From positions 21,705,611-21,769,610 of the forward strand of contig OZ017801.1 of NCBI GenBank assembly GCA_963969395.1: 64,000 nucleotides of DNA. The letters run 5' to 3'. The position numbers were made by a program, and so were the translations under genes. Shown here piece by piece: positions 49,261-61,349 of this stretch. The stretch is from Pseudoscleropodium purum (lineage: Eukaryota > Streptophyta > Bryopsida > Hypnales > Brachytheciaceae). How positions within the stretch are numbered: position 1 is the stretch's first letter; every line of letters begins with the position of its first letter. Below the pieces are notes generated by a model. The model saw only the letters and a list, made by a program, of their open reading frames with translations. It was not told the origin of the DNA and made no database searches.

Positions 49261-51485
49261 CTATTTTCGGATCAAAATAGCCAATATGCAATCCAAGGGC
49301 AAGCTAAATACCCTTTTCTCTTGTAGAGCCTTAGTCGCATTTTTTTCCAAGCGTTCAAAAAACTCATGGCACTTCTCCTCACCAATATGCTCAACCATGA
49401 TTGAATTCAGAATGCTCCTCGTGAAATTTTTTGTGAACCGGCCATATGTCTCAGGATTAGCAAGAATTTGCTCCACTTCATTTGGCGGGAAGTAGCTTTG
49501 CCGCTTGACCTCACATAGTTTGATGTGGAAAGTATTTGTGGACTCCACAACTGCTTTCACATCATCTACGCTATATAAGTAGATTGGAACATTGAAGGTA
49601 TCCCTTCTCTCTTCTTCTATTATACCCTGCAACATTGAAACCAGTACAAAGATTGGTAAGAAAGTCACTGAAATGTGATGGACTAAATCAACCTGCTATG
49701 TATATAATGGAATTTTGTAGGCCCAAATTGAATCTCCTTTGAAGAGAAAGCGTAAGTGATTGTTGGAATATGCAAAAAGTTTTTTTGTCTAAAGAAAATT
49801 GGAAATGTGTTGAAAAGTAATGATAGCTTGTTGGTTTATATCATTCCAAAGAATAAATTTCCTTGCAAAATTTTGAAATCACAATATTATCAAACGTTTG
49901 CAAATAGGATGAGTTTGGTGAATAATATTGCTTTGATAATATACTTTGTTAGTCTCTATTTGAATTAAGGTTACGAGTTTGACAATCGTAAAATGTTCTA
50001 ACCCTAAAAATCTACTATGATTAAATATAAATAAATATGAGCAACTTATTCATTTCAATCTAAAGTAAAAGATAAGTATTAATAGTCCTTTAGCTTAAGT
50101 AACATTCACCTTTCACTAAGCAAGAATATATGACTTAATGGATAAGTAGTACTCAAGCATAGGCATCCTTCATATACCATACATAAAAAGATACATATGA
50201 AAATTATTCATTTGTTTCTATTTGGAATAGAAACAATTTCAATTAGTTGTTGTTTTTATAATGATTTAGATAAATTAGAGAATACCTCAATGACAAGTTC
50301 TTCCCATGTCGCCTCAAAGACTTTAGTATAAGGCCCTACATACTCCCCCTCCCTAGGCCATTGAACCTCTGGATGGTTACCATCCGCACGACCAGGAGCA
50401 TGAAAGAGAACAAGACCACCTGGGATGACTTCATCTGCTCGAGATAGCAAAAAATTATAAAGATCTTGCCGTGCAGTTTGTGTGAAGGCTTGCACTGTTG
50501 CAACATTCTTGTTATCATTTATCCATATTCTCCCCTTGTTGTAGGCATGCGAAGATTTGTCCAACACTACATCTGGCACCTACACAAAGGAGCAATAGCT
50601 AAATAATGCATGAAAAAGCTTGACTCAATTCAACTATAACGATTTCATTTAGCTTATCATAGTTTAAGCCATGGCCGACAATAGTTTTGACAATGGAACT
50701 ACAATTTTCAGTTACACTCATTTGTCCTACTAATGATGGGAAAAAATTAGTATCATCTAGAAGCTTAGAGTCATTTTTGTGAAAATTGGTACAATTAAGA
50801 AATATTTAAATCTAAATTGATTCAAAATAATGTGACTTTGGTAAAGAAATGTCACACACTATTAGGACAAATAGGCGTACTCTTCAGTAGTAGTTTTAAG
50901 AAAATGGCACCCACAAACTGCAAATTACGGTACCTGTGACATCCATAGAACCGCGAAGGTAGAGATTGCGACATGAAGACTTCCCCTGGGAAAGAGGCGC
51001 CTATGGAATGATCCCGCGACTGCCGTGGCATAGAAGTCCCCCATGCTCGTTTGCGTCTTCCTCCAATCCTCCAATTGAAGAAACAACGTGTTGAAATCAT
51101 TGGAAGGCAAGTCGCAGAAGAAATACTGCACTTCATCAGGAATTTTCCTCCCGTTGCTCAACCTTGCTCGACACACATTTCGGTAACAGATCTCCGCATA
51201 CCGAAGAGCATTCGGTCCCACGGAGCATCCGAAATCAGCAATACGAATCGCGCTCCCGCTCCAGTCCTTGAATAATTCGAGCTGCATAATCTCTTGCTCC
51301 AAGATCGGCTTCAAGATATTTATGGACTGAGATTGCATCGATGAGTTTCTGGTGTAGCTGAACTCTCCTGCGCCACCCGCCATCCCAGCTATGGCTCGTG
51401 CAACCTTCATCGGTTTCTCTTCGCCTCCACGCCTGGCCCTCGTCTCACCATAAACCTCACCTCCTCCAGCTGCTGCATCATCCAT
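49261..51485 (-). CDS. SABATH-family SAM-dependent methyltransferase 2, intact
   Basis: Exons are 51485-50934, 50579-50286 and 49626-49261, each exactly 16626 bp from the exons of SABATH 1, with the same GT-AG introns of 354 and 659 bp. The 403-residue product differs from SABATH 1 at two visible residues. Ala becomes Val three residues into exon 2 (PDAVLD to PDVVLD). Ala becomes Thr in exon 3 (NPEAYG to NPETYG). All six differences seen in exon 1 are synonymous. SAM-binding and pocket residues are the same as in SABATH 1, so the same type of substrate is expected. The upstream region differs from gene 1 and instead resembles that of the pseudogene at 57932, so the two intact genes could differ in expression even though the enzymes are almost the same. 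Confidence 0.9.
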
Positions 51486-51586
51486 AGCTCAAACAGCTCG
51501 GGTATTTGCAATTCGATAGAAGTTGCAAACTGCGTAGAGTAGAATTGAACTCATGTTAGTGTATCCTCTTTTATTTCATAACTGTC

Positions 51587-51770
51587 GAGTATGCCGAGAG
51601 TACGTTGGCGAAATTTCAAGCACATGTTCAAAACATGTTCAAAAGGTAATGTTATGCTGTACGTGTGGGGAGCTAACTGAGTATGCCGAGAGTACGTTGG
51701 CGAAATTTCAAGCACATGTTCAAAACATGTTCAAAAGGTAATTTTATGCTGTACGTATGGGGAGCTAACT
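51587..51770. repeat. 92-bp tandem duplication upstream of SABATH 2
   Basis: Units 51587-51678 and 51679-51770 are nearly identical (GAGTATGCCGAGAGTACGTT at the start of each, ending GGGGAGCTAACT), differing at about two positions. The homologous site upstream of SABATH 3 (near 58030-58100) has a single, shorter unit. The duplication lies 100-285 bp upstream of the start codon. Confidence 0.9.
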
Positions 51771-52322
51771 TTTGACCTCTCCTTGCATACTAGGGAACTA
51801 CCTAGATATCCTGCATGGGGGGGAAAAGAATTTGGCTTCTGTATAAACTAGAACAACTGTCGTCCTATTCAGCTTGCCTGTGTGAATGGGGTAACCTTTC
51901 CTTGTTTAGCAAGAAATTTCTTCATACACTTGCAATCCTTTTGCCGTCCAACTTTACCCTTTCAAGGCATGATAACAAGTGAATTGATGTAATAGTATTA
52001 TTCCAAACTTAGAATATAAACTCAGAAGACAAGTACTCCAACAAACTTATCTCCACACATCATGCAAAAAGGGGTTGTTTTGCCAACCAAAACTAGGCTT
52101 GTTTTGTGGCTTACAAAACATAAAGAGACGAAGCAATGTTCACTTTCTACAATATGAGGGATTTCGGGGGAGTTATTGAGTTGAAATGGTTTCACTTGTT
52201 GAGGCACTTCAATGCCGGCCTGTAGAAGTTCAATTGGTGTTATGTCATTTGCTTCAAGTCATGATTCATTTACTCATGGTTCCCTCAATTTTTTTTGTTC
52301 ATTCGATTATTTCAGTCCCCGG
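51771..52322. other. Distal upstream region of SABATH 2
   Basis: Up to about 52020 the sequence is related to 58100-58330 upstream of SABATH 3 (shared AGCTTGCCTGTGTGAATGGG). Beyond that nothing is recognised. Confidence 0.5.
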
Positions 52323-52610
52323 TTGAAATTGATTTGATGATTCATTTGGTTTACAGTGATTTTAGTTAATTTTGATGATTTCAATATAGATTCCGAAGTT
52401 CATTTGCTTATTTCTTTAATTTAGTATGTTTGAAGTTGGTTTTATGATTCATAAGATTTATAGTGATTTAAGTTGATTTTGATGCTTTCAACACAAATTT
52501 AGAAGTTCATTTGATTATTTTTTTATTGTAGGGTGTTTGAAGTTGATTCAATGGTTCATTTGGTTTAAGGTGATTTAAGTTGATTTCAATGATTTCAACA
52601 AAGATTCAAG
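52323..52610. repeat. Imperfect 107-bp tandem repeat, about 2.7 units
   Basis: Units start with TTGAAATTGATTTGATG at 52323, TTGAAGTTGGTTTTATG at 52430 and TTGAAGTTGATTCAATG at 52537. Each contains GTGATTT(A)AGTT and GATGATTTCAA-like blocks. Looser matches to the unit start occur again between 53040 and 53320. Confidence 0.75.
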
Positions 52611-53318
52611 AAAATAGCACATGCTTAGCTAGCTATGTGCCTAATTAATAAATCAATTGATCAATCAACGATCAATTAACATATGCAAATTTCACCCAAT
52701 TTCAAAGTTAGAAGTCCATCTCCACACAATAAAAAAATTGGTAACACTCTCACAAGTCTTCTCTTGTATAGTCACTCTTGCACAAGCTTACAAAACATGT
52801 ATATTGAAGAAGTTTTATAAGAACCCAATGCAAGCTAATGCAAAGCTAACTCGATACAATTGTCACTTTCCTTATGACTTAGCTGCAAACTTGGAGTCAC
52901 AAATAAGTTAATGCAAATCCCTCGACCATAGAATTTGATCAATCAAGTTCCAAGATAGACAATTCAACTTTCTAATTGTTTTTCCCAATTCTCAATTGAT
53001 CTTCCTAAACTATATTTTGAAAGAGCAACCAAATGTTGGTAGCAAACTATTCAATTATTTCCTTGGTTGAAGGTAGTTGAAGTTGATTTGATTTATGGGC
53101 TCTAGTCGAAATTCATACGATTGAATAGAATGGTTCAAGCTAATTTAGGTATTTCTTTTGTTGGAGTTGATTCAATTATTTTATTTGGTTTAATTTCATT
53201 CAATTATTTCTCTAGGTTTCATTTGATTTAATGCTCTCTTTAGTTTAAATTGATTTTTTTATTTCCTTGCTTCAAATTGCTTTACGTTGTTTCAATTATT
53301 TCCTTGGTTGAAGTTGAT
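52611..53318. other. AT-rich spacer
   Basis: Nothing coding recognised. Scattered GTTGATTT/TCAATTATTT blocks echo the preceding tandem repeat. Confidence 0.4.
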
Positions 53319-54124
53319 TTGGCCCCTAAATGTCTAGATCCTTCTCCAGAATTGACGATTTGGCAAAAAAACATTATGCCATAATATTTGGAAGAATATT
53401 TAGAAGTTGGTATACAAATAGAAGTTGTAGATTTTGAGTTCTACATTCCATTGTAATTCCATTGTATAGTTAGATGCACCATTGCTATGGCAAATTTTTT
53501 TTTTATTGAAAGAAAAATTTCCAAAGTCCTTTTTAAATTCAATTTCAAACATAATATTATCATTTTATAAGTGACACTTGCTAGAATGGATTTCAAATGA
53601 AGTTCTCTTGATATGATGATTTTTTAAAATTTATCTCTTTTTTAAATCTATAACTTCATTTATGCTAAACTAATTTTAAATTGAAGTCAACATAATTTTT
53701 TGCTTTTAACACTTCCACATTTGTAATTTTAGAAAAAATATAAACTCTAGTAATACCTAATCTACCATTAGATAGGACAACTTCATAAAGTATCTCCATG
53801 AAGTAGATTACCTTCATCTAGAAAAATCATGGATTATTTTTCACATTGAAAACTCTAAATTGGAAAATGCAACAAGTATATAAAATTTTTATTTTACAAA
53901 TTTTTATTTTACAAAATATTGAGATTTGTTTCACCCTACCTCAAATTTGCCATTGAAAATTTCAAGAGGACACATTGTGTGCTCTTAGACCTTGAGGATT
54001 ATGGATGATAAAAGACTTCATCAATAAATAAATTGATGGATAACTATTCACGATAGGAACAAAAAGTGGACCTATTGATTCAATAGTCGAAGCATTATGG
54101 TGACTAATGTACTCTTAGGGGTCA
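53319..54124 (+). mobile_element. TTAA-type element, subfamily H, eroded ends
   Basis: Ends are CCCCTAAATGTC on the left and ACTCTTAGGGGTCA on the right. The flanking TTAA is mutated on both sides. The interior (CTTCTCCAGAATTGACGATT near the left end) is shared with the element starting at 58771 but not with copies A-F. Confidence 0.5.
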
Positions 54125-54152
54125 TATTCTTTACAAGTAAATGTTGAGAACT

Positions 54153-55018
54153 TTAACCCTTAAACAATGCAAGCATCCAAAAAGTAGATGCGCCTTGGTC
54201 AACCTTGATTACAACTTTTAAAATAGCTACTTTTTGAATTTGATTTCAACTAAGAAAAAAAAGTTTGACGAGTTTTGTTTCTATTCCATTTTAAATTTTT
54301 GAGAAATGTCAAGAATTGAAAGAATTATTGCAATTGAAAGCTCTTTGTGTTAAAATCCATATAACATAATATGGTGTGCTTTTCATTCATATTTTATTTT
54401 TTGAAGATGTATTTTTAATTTAAAGTATACAATCATGTTTCTCATTCCACTCTTCATTTATAGTAAAAATTATAGATTATTCTAATATACAACGTAATTG
54501 GTATAATTTTATTTCCACCTTTAGCTTTGAAAAATCACAATAATTTTATTTTTCCTTCAAAATTATTGAAAAAATACAAAATAAATAGAAATTTCATTTT
54601 TCTACTAGCATAAAATATAAAAAAAATTTATATCAATTAAATAAGAAGATAAATTTGGTTTGATAGTCAAATTTGTCTTCAAGATGTTTGATGTGGCTAT
54701 TTCGGATGTAAAAAATAAAATAACCAGTAGAAAAATTTTCATGCTAATTTCCATTGCTACTTTTACCTCCCAAAAAAATTTCAAATAATTTGAATTGTTT
54801 TTGCTATTTTTACTCATTTATGTTCATTTTTTGCAATAAAAATGATAACAATTAAAAATTTCCACAAAACAAAGTGCAATTCCTCAAAGTCATATAAAAT
54901 TTAGAGTTTCAAGTAGTAAAAATATCAGATTGTTGTTTGAACACTATTGAAAAGGTTAAAATTAGCTCAAATAAGAAGTTTGACCATTTCACAATGGATC
55001 AAGTCCTTAAGGGGTTAA
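54153..55018. mobile_element. TTAA-bounded element, another subfamily
   Basis: Starts TTAACCCTTAAAC and ends CCTTAAGGGGTTAA; AT-rich, no coding frame. Intact TTAA on both sides. Confidence 0.5.
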
Positions 55019-55898
55019 AGTTGAACTCCTTCAAATAAAATTTAATTGTTTAGAGTGTTCAACATTTTTAGGTAGTGTTTTCAACCTTTAAAGAAAATTA
55101 TCATAACGTTTGACATCTTTCCAATAAATTTTTTTTTCTTAAAATCATAAGTTTGATTAGGAGCTTCTCGTTAACGACAACATTCTATTGGACACTTCAG
55201 GCCAACGAAAAGAAACTCTATGTTTCAAAAATCAAGTAAGCAACAAAATAAACTCTAGCCGTCTTGCTGAACGAATTGTCATCAGAGGATTAGTGTGTTT
55301 GCAGTCTGTTCAACCGGTAACTACAAATACACAGAATAACTAGAATATATACAATGAAAAAGGAGAAAAGATAACTACTGTAAAAATGAGTCAATTCATT
55401 ATTCCAAAAAAATTCAGAGATAAAAACTGAACAATATTTTATTTAAAAGTAACTTAAAATAAATTTGGGGCTCATATGGATACACCTACTTTTAGAACCC
55501 TAATTTTTCATAATTTCCCCTCCATTGGATGTTGTTCAGTACAAAATCACCTCAACATTCATACCTTAAATGAAGTTGTTTGTTTGTTTGTTTGTTATGG
55601 TGAGATCTTTTGGAATTTGGACTATATGTCATTTGATTGCATTCTTGGTACCAATAAAAAGCCCTTTGCAAGGAAGTGTGCATGGACTTTGTTTCATAGT
55701 TTTCCAACTCAAGAAAGGAAATATATTGAATTTATTTTGAAGTTTTTATGATTTGAATAGTTAGTAAATTACTTTTATTTTTATTATGTAATACTCTGTC
55801 AATGGCACAAGGAATACTAGTATCAATGAAATCCAACCACAAGTAGAGAAATGCAAATAATTATTGATCCTTTGTTTTGTCTCCAATTCTTCCTAAAT
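55019..55898. other. 3' flank of SABATH pseudogene 3
   Basis: From about 55130 the sequence is diverged array flank related to 32250-32634, with a roughly 240-bp insertion at about 55570-55810 of unknown origin that carries a (TTTG)n tract. No gene. Confidence 0.45.
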
Positions 55899-57932
55899 CT
55901 ATTTTTGAATCAAAATGGCCAATATGCAATCTGTAGGCAAGCAAGACACCTTCTTCTCTTGCACAACCATAGCAACATTCTCTCCAAGTGTTCAAAAAAC
56001 TTACGACACTTCTCCTCACTAATATGCTCTATCATGATTGGATTCACAAGGCTCCTAGTGAAATTTTTTGTGAACCGACCATATGCCTCAGGATCAGCAA
56101 GAATCTACTACACTTCATTTGGTGGGAAGTAGCTTTGCCGCTTGATCTCACATTGTTCGATGTAGAAAGCATTTGTGGACTCTATGACTACTATCACATC
56201 ATCTACGCTAAGATAGTATATTAGAACATTGAAGGTATGTCTTCTTTCTCCTTCTATTATACCCTGCAACATTAAAATCTCTCCAAAGATTTGTAAGAAA
56301 GTCATTGAAATGTAATGGACTAGATCACCCCATTGGCCCTTTGGGCACAAGGTGTAACTTTGCTAGCTCAAAATCTCTTCATTGAGTCTTTTCCAAGAGA
56401 AAAAGCTAAGTAATTCTTAGAACATGCAAAAAAATTTGGTGTCCAGAAAAAAATTGGAAATGTATTGAAAGTAGTGATAGCATGTTGATTACAATCATTC
56501 CAAAGAACAAACTTCCCATAGATCCTTGAAGTCATAATATCATTAAAATCATGCAAATGGAACGATTTTGGTAATTAAAACAATATTACTCAAATAAATA
56601 TAACTTGTTAGTCTCTATTTGCTTTAAGGTTAAGAGTTTGACAATTATAGAATGTTCAACCTCTAGCCATCCACTACAAAAGATTATATGGGAAGAAATA
56701 TGAAGAAATTCTATATTTCAATTTGAAGTAAAAGATTGGCATTGACATCCCTTTAGCCTAAGTAAGACTCACCCTTCACCAAGCAACAATATATTGATCA
56801 TTGGCATTCTTTATATACCGTTCATGAAAAGAAACATATGAAAAGTATTCATTTATTCAAACTTGTGGTAGACACAATTGCAATTAGCTATTTTTTTGAG
56901 ATTGACTTGAGTAAACTAAGGAATACCTCAATAACGAGTTCTTCCCACGTTGCCTCAAAGACTTTAGTAAAGGACCTTGCATACTCCCCCTCCCTAGGCC
57001 ATTGATTCTCTGAATGACAGTCATCCACACAAGTAGGAGCGTAAAAGAGAACAAGACCACCGAGGACAATTTCATTTGCTTGAGATAGCAAAAAATTATG
57101 AAGATCTTGCCTCACAGTTTGAGTGAAGGCCTGCACTGTTGCAACATTCTTGTTATCATGTATCCACACTCTCCCCTTGTTATGAGCCGGTGAAGATTTG
57201 TGCAACACCGCATCAGGCACCTGGACAATGGAGTAGTAGCCACACAATGCATGAGAAAGCTTGACTCAGTCCACTGCAATGATTTCGTTCAGCTTGTCAT
57301 ACTGCATGCAGTGAACAGCAGTAATTTTGACAGTGGAACTACACTTCCCAGTTACACAAACTGCAAGTAACGTTACCTGTGACATCCACTGAATCGCGAA
57401 GACAGAGATTGCGACATGCAGACTTCCCTTGGAAAAGAGGCGTCTGTAAAACGATCCCGCGACTGCCGTGACATACAAATCCTCCATGCTCGCTTGCGTT
57501 TTTCTCCAGTCCTCCAATTGAAGGAACAGAGTGTTGAAATCATTAGCAGGCAAGTCACAGAAGAAATACTGCAACTCATCAGGAAATGTCCTCCCATTGC
57601 TCAACCTTGCTCGGCACACACTTTGGTAACAGATCGATATCTGCATATCCAAGAGCATTCGCTCCCACGGAGCATCCGAAATTAGCCATACGAATTGTGC
57701 TCCCGCTCCAGTCCTTGAATAATTCGAGCTGCATAATCTCTTGCTCCAAGATCGGCTTCAAGATATTTATGGATTGAGATTGCAACGATGAGTTTCTGGT
57801 GTAGCTGAACTCTCCTGCGCCTCCCGCCATCCCAGCTATGGTTCGTGCAACCTTCATCGTTTTCTCTTCGCCTCCACGCCTGGCCCTCGTCTCACCATAA
57901 ACCTCACCTCCGCCAGCTGCTGCATCATCCAT
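55899..57932 (-). pseudogene. SABATH methyltransferase 3, pseudogene
   Basis: Exon remnants are 57932-57377, 57220-56927 and 56263-55899, with the same splice sites as the intact genes. Exon 1 is 556 nt instead of 552: four extra bases within 57630-57643 (in GATCGATATC) shift the frame after motif I. The SAM motif itself is altered, reading MANFGCSVGANAL, with Asn for the conserved acidic residue and Ala for Pro. Exon 3 has two TAG codons in a row (56105-56110) where the intact genes have Glu-Gln, and a later frame change near 55980. Exon 2 remains open over its full 98 codons. The number of lesions argues against a sequencing error. Many substitutions separate it from genes 1 and 2, so it is an older duplicate. 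Confidence 0.88.
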
Positions 57933-58770
57933 AGCTCAAACAGCTCACGCAATTGCAATTCGATAGTGCTGCAAACTACAGTAGAACTCATATTAGTACG
58001 TACATCCCCTCTTATTGCATAACTGTCACAAGTATGCTGAGAGTAGATTGGCCCAATTTCAAGTACATGTTCATAAAGGTAACTTAATGCCCTACATATA
58101 GGGATCTAACTTTGACTCCGTGCATATGGAAAAGAAATGGGCTTCTGTTCCAACAAGAACACGTATCATTGTATCTAGCTTGCCTGTGTGAATGGGGTAG
58201 CCTTTCATTTTACGCAATTATTTCTTCATGCACTGGCAATCAGTTTTGCCATCCAACTTTACCCTTTGAAGGCATGTTGACAAGTGAGTTGATCCTATAG
58301 TAATACTCCAAACTCTCAATAAGACATGTACTTGGATGGACTTAAATAAACCGAGGCTCTGTAAATGCATATCCTCTCTGTGGAGACCTAACTGAACCAT
58401 CAGTCCCAGCACCATGCATCACGAAGACAAGTTCTACTTTTTACGGAAGCAATGGTGTCATTCTTGTCCATCTAATTCTACTGCAATTCCTGAGGAAATT
58501 GTCCTCCTGCTCATGCAACATGGTGACAAGAACCAGAGTATGCGGAATCAATGAGTCAGAGTGTCAATTAAAAGAGCAGATACTTGGTTGGTATGAACAG
58601 CTCATGTGAAGGAGAAAGAACGCCTGCCATTAATTGATGTGCAGCTACCTCGTTTGCACAGGGCACAAGAGTATCATGATATCACCAAGGTACTGCCCTT
58701 CTGTAAAGCTTCTCTTTGTCGGTGCTACAAGTTTTATGAATGTCTCTTGAAAATATACATATATTTCAGA
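57933..58770. promoter_or_regulatory. Upstream region of SABATH pseudogene 3
   Basis: 57933-58330 aligns with the upstream region of SABATH 2 (51486-52020), and 58565-58690 aligns with the far part of the SABATH 1 upstream region (34935-35060). It therefore keeps the most complete version of the ancestral 5' flank. Confidence 0.6.
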
Positions 58771-59290
58771 TTAACCCCTAAAACGGCCAGAGTCTTCTCC
58801 AGAATTGACAATTTGAGAAAAATCATCATAAAGGACTATTTGGAAGAATATTTTGGAATTGATGTCCAAACAAAAGTTGTAGACTTTGAGTTTTAGATTT
58901 CACCCGTATGGTTAAATTCACCAATGCTATCACCACTATTTTTCTATAAATTTTAAAAGGGAAATTTCAAAATTCCTTCTAAATTCAATTATCAACAAAA
59001 TATTGTCATTTTTTTTAGTAAAATTTGTTGGAATTAGGATTTGAAATTAAGTTTTCTTGATATGCTGATTTCTTGAATTATTTCTGTTCTTTAGATCTAT
59101 GACCTCATTTTTGCAAATTCAATTTTGAACTAGCCAATCAATGCAATTTTGACTTGGTCAACCACTTGATACACTTCCATATTATTTTGTAATTTTAGAA
59201 AAATATTAATTTACTCTAGTAACACCAAATTCAACCATTAGATAGGACAATAAGTTGATAAAGTATCTCCATAAGTGAAGATGCCTTTTA
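58771..59290 (+). mobile_element. TTAA-type element, subfamily H, right end lost
   Basis: Left end TTAACCCCTAAAACGG, then CTTCTCCAGAATTGACAATT as in the element at 53319. Similarity fades near 59290 and no right end with AGGGGTTAA was found. Confidence 0.5.
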
Positions 59291-59900
59291 TCCAAGCAAG
59301 AATGAAAAAGAATAATGGTTTTTAATTTTTTCATTGTTCAAAAATTGGATGTTGGAGCACTTCAATGTTAGGTGATCGTAGTTGGGAAATGTGTTGTGTT
59401 TAATCAGGCTTATAATTACAAACTCTAGGTTCTTGAAAATAAAGATGGTTATTGGAAACATCGATACTTTTAATAGTTCACTTTCCACTACATTTTAGAA
59501 ATTTGATTAATCGTGTGTTGGACCTTACAAAAATCTACTTTGTAAATTACAGGTTTGTTATCAAATTAAATAGAACCTAATTCTTCTTGCCCAAAGTACC
59601 ACTATGGGACATATATTCAATTTTAGAATGACTTTTTGGAATGGTGTTGAAATTAACTTCTTTGGCAAGCCAATTTTAATATTTTCAAATAAAATAATTT
59701 GTATATTTTTTAAATACAACCTTCCCACCAAAATATAAATGTTGCAACAACTTGCTATGAAAAATTGAAGATTGTATGAGATATGTGAGAATGGAGCTTC
59801 TACATCCACATGCTAAAAATCAATTTGAGAAAATAGGCTTATAGGCTTACACTATTCTTTCTTAGAATTGAGGTAGAATTTTTTTTCTTAGACTTTAGCT
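59291..59900. other. Array flank of the fourth SABATH unit, first piece
   Basis: From about 59400 the sequence is related to 31670-32170 (CACTACATTTTAGAAATTTG and AGTACCACTATGGGACATAT resemble that flank). It belongs to the fourth unit and is separated from the rest by the elements at 59901 and 61350. Confidence 0.55.
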
Positions 59901-61290
59901 ATAACCTCTAAATGCCCAAAGCCTTTTTTGAGCTTCTTGGAAATTTCTCTAAATTGATCAAAACACCAACATTTTGATAAGTTTTATGAATTTGCTTTGA
60001 ATTGTAACTATACAAATTCAAACTAGACACATTAGAGATCATGTGAGAAAAGAAAATACAACAATATTACTTATGGATTGAAAGATTATAATGTTTGATG
60101 ATGAGGGTAATACAATTACAAAAGTAATTTGAAGTCTTTCAATCCTCTTTTCTCATGTCAAATCTAAAAAAATGGTCACCAAAAGAATATGAAGTTAAAG
60201 GGCATAACATACATAAATCATTCAATTTATGTCTTCTCAAGGATGAATGCAAGAAAGATTGGTCCTTTTTGGGTCACATTTGAAATTTTTGAGTTGTCAA
60301 TTTGTCATCAACAATAACTTCTGCACATTGAGGTGGATGTACTTGAATTTTTTTAAAGATTAGTAATTAGACATTCATTAAAAAACTTATTTTTCAGAAA
60401 ATTTCAAAAATCATTTTATATTTAAATTTAAATTTAGCTAATTTGTCACACTCTATGGTTTAGGAATTTTTAGTATTGGGGGCTCTCCAAAATTAATGAT
60501 TTAGAGCTGAAATTTATGTAGGCTATTCCTATACTTGAGAGGCATGTACCCATGGTTTGTTTTTTTAAAAACATTATTTTATATCCTCTACATTTATACA
60601 CTCAAGGCTCCCTTGTGCACGCAATTTTGAACATTGAAAATAGTTTCAAGGTGATTCTTTTGGTGAATTCTCTTTACCATGAAGTCTTTCCAAACGTCCA
60701 ATTTTAATTTTCTTTAAAAAAGAATTCCTATTTTTACAAATTAAAATGTCAAAGTATTTATTTTCATGAGATTTTTTACTTTTCTAGTTTTCCTACTTAG
60801 AAATTTTTTTCTATGCTTTTCTTTCCTAAAGTACGTTCTTCTTAAAGGTGTATCTATTAAACATATTTTTTTACATTTTCTTAAAAAAAAACTTTTAATT
60901 ATAAAGTACTCTATAAAAAATCACAAGTATTGTAGGAATTGCTATACAAAACAATCAATCTTTCTTGCATTCACCCTCAAAATCTATTCTAAATTTTTTT
61001 TAAATGTATTTCAAATGTGATTATTTTTTTTATGATCTAGTGTATTTGAGGCTTATTTCTAAGAGTCTTCAATATTAGAAAATTGAGATTTGCAATGGCC
61101 TCCCTTGCAAAAAAATCTTTAATAAAATATCATGATCATTCATTTTCAAAATTGGAATTTGATGTTTAAATTAGACTTCAAAAGGAATTTTTTGTAATTA
61201 TAAACTACTCAAATTAACAACTTGGTAAGGTAATTTGACTTCAAAGTTTTATCAACACTAGAATTGGGTGCCTCAGGCATTAAAGATTAA
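59901..61290. mobile_element. Possible TTAA-type element interrupting the array flank
   Basis: This 1.39-kb segment is absent from the corresponding place in units 1 and 2 (near 32170). Its ends, CCTCTAAATGCC on the left and GGCATTAAAGATTAA on the right, are imperfect inverted repeats resembling the TTAA family. The interior is AT-rich and unique in the window. Confidence 0.35.
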
Positions 61291-61349
61291 CAAATCAAGC
61301 ACATTTACAAAATACTTCCATACTCTATCTGAAGTCTCTATTACATTTA

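Larger units (their letters stand above)
35289..51487. repeat. Segmental tandem duplication, copy 2 (with retrotransposon insertion)
   Basis: Direct repeat of 24438-34861, enlarged by 5775 bp, which equals the copia element plus its 5-bp target duplication. Both transposons C and D and the MITE are present, while the copia element is absent from copy 1. That orders the events: MITE and TTAA elements first, duplication second, copia last. Confidence 0.9.
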
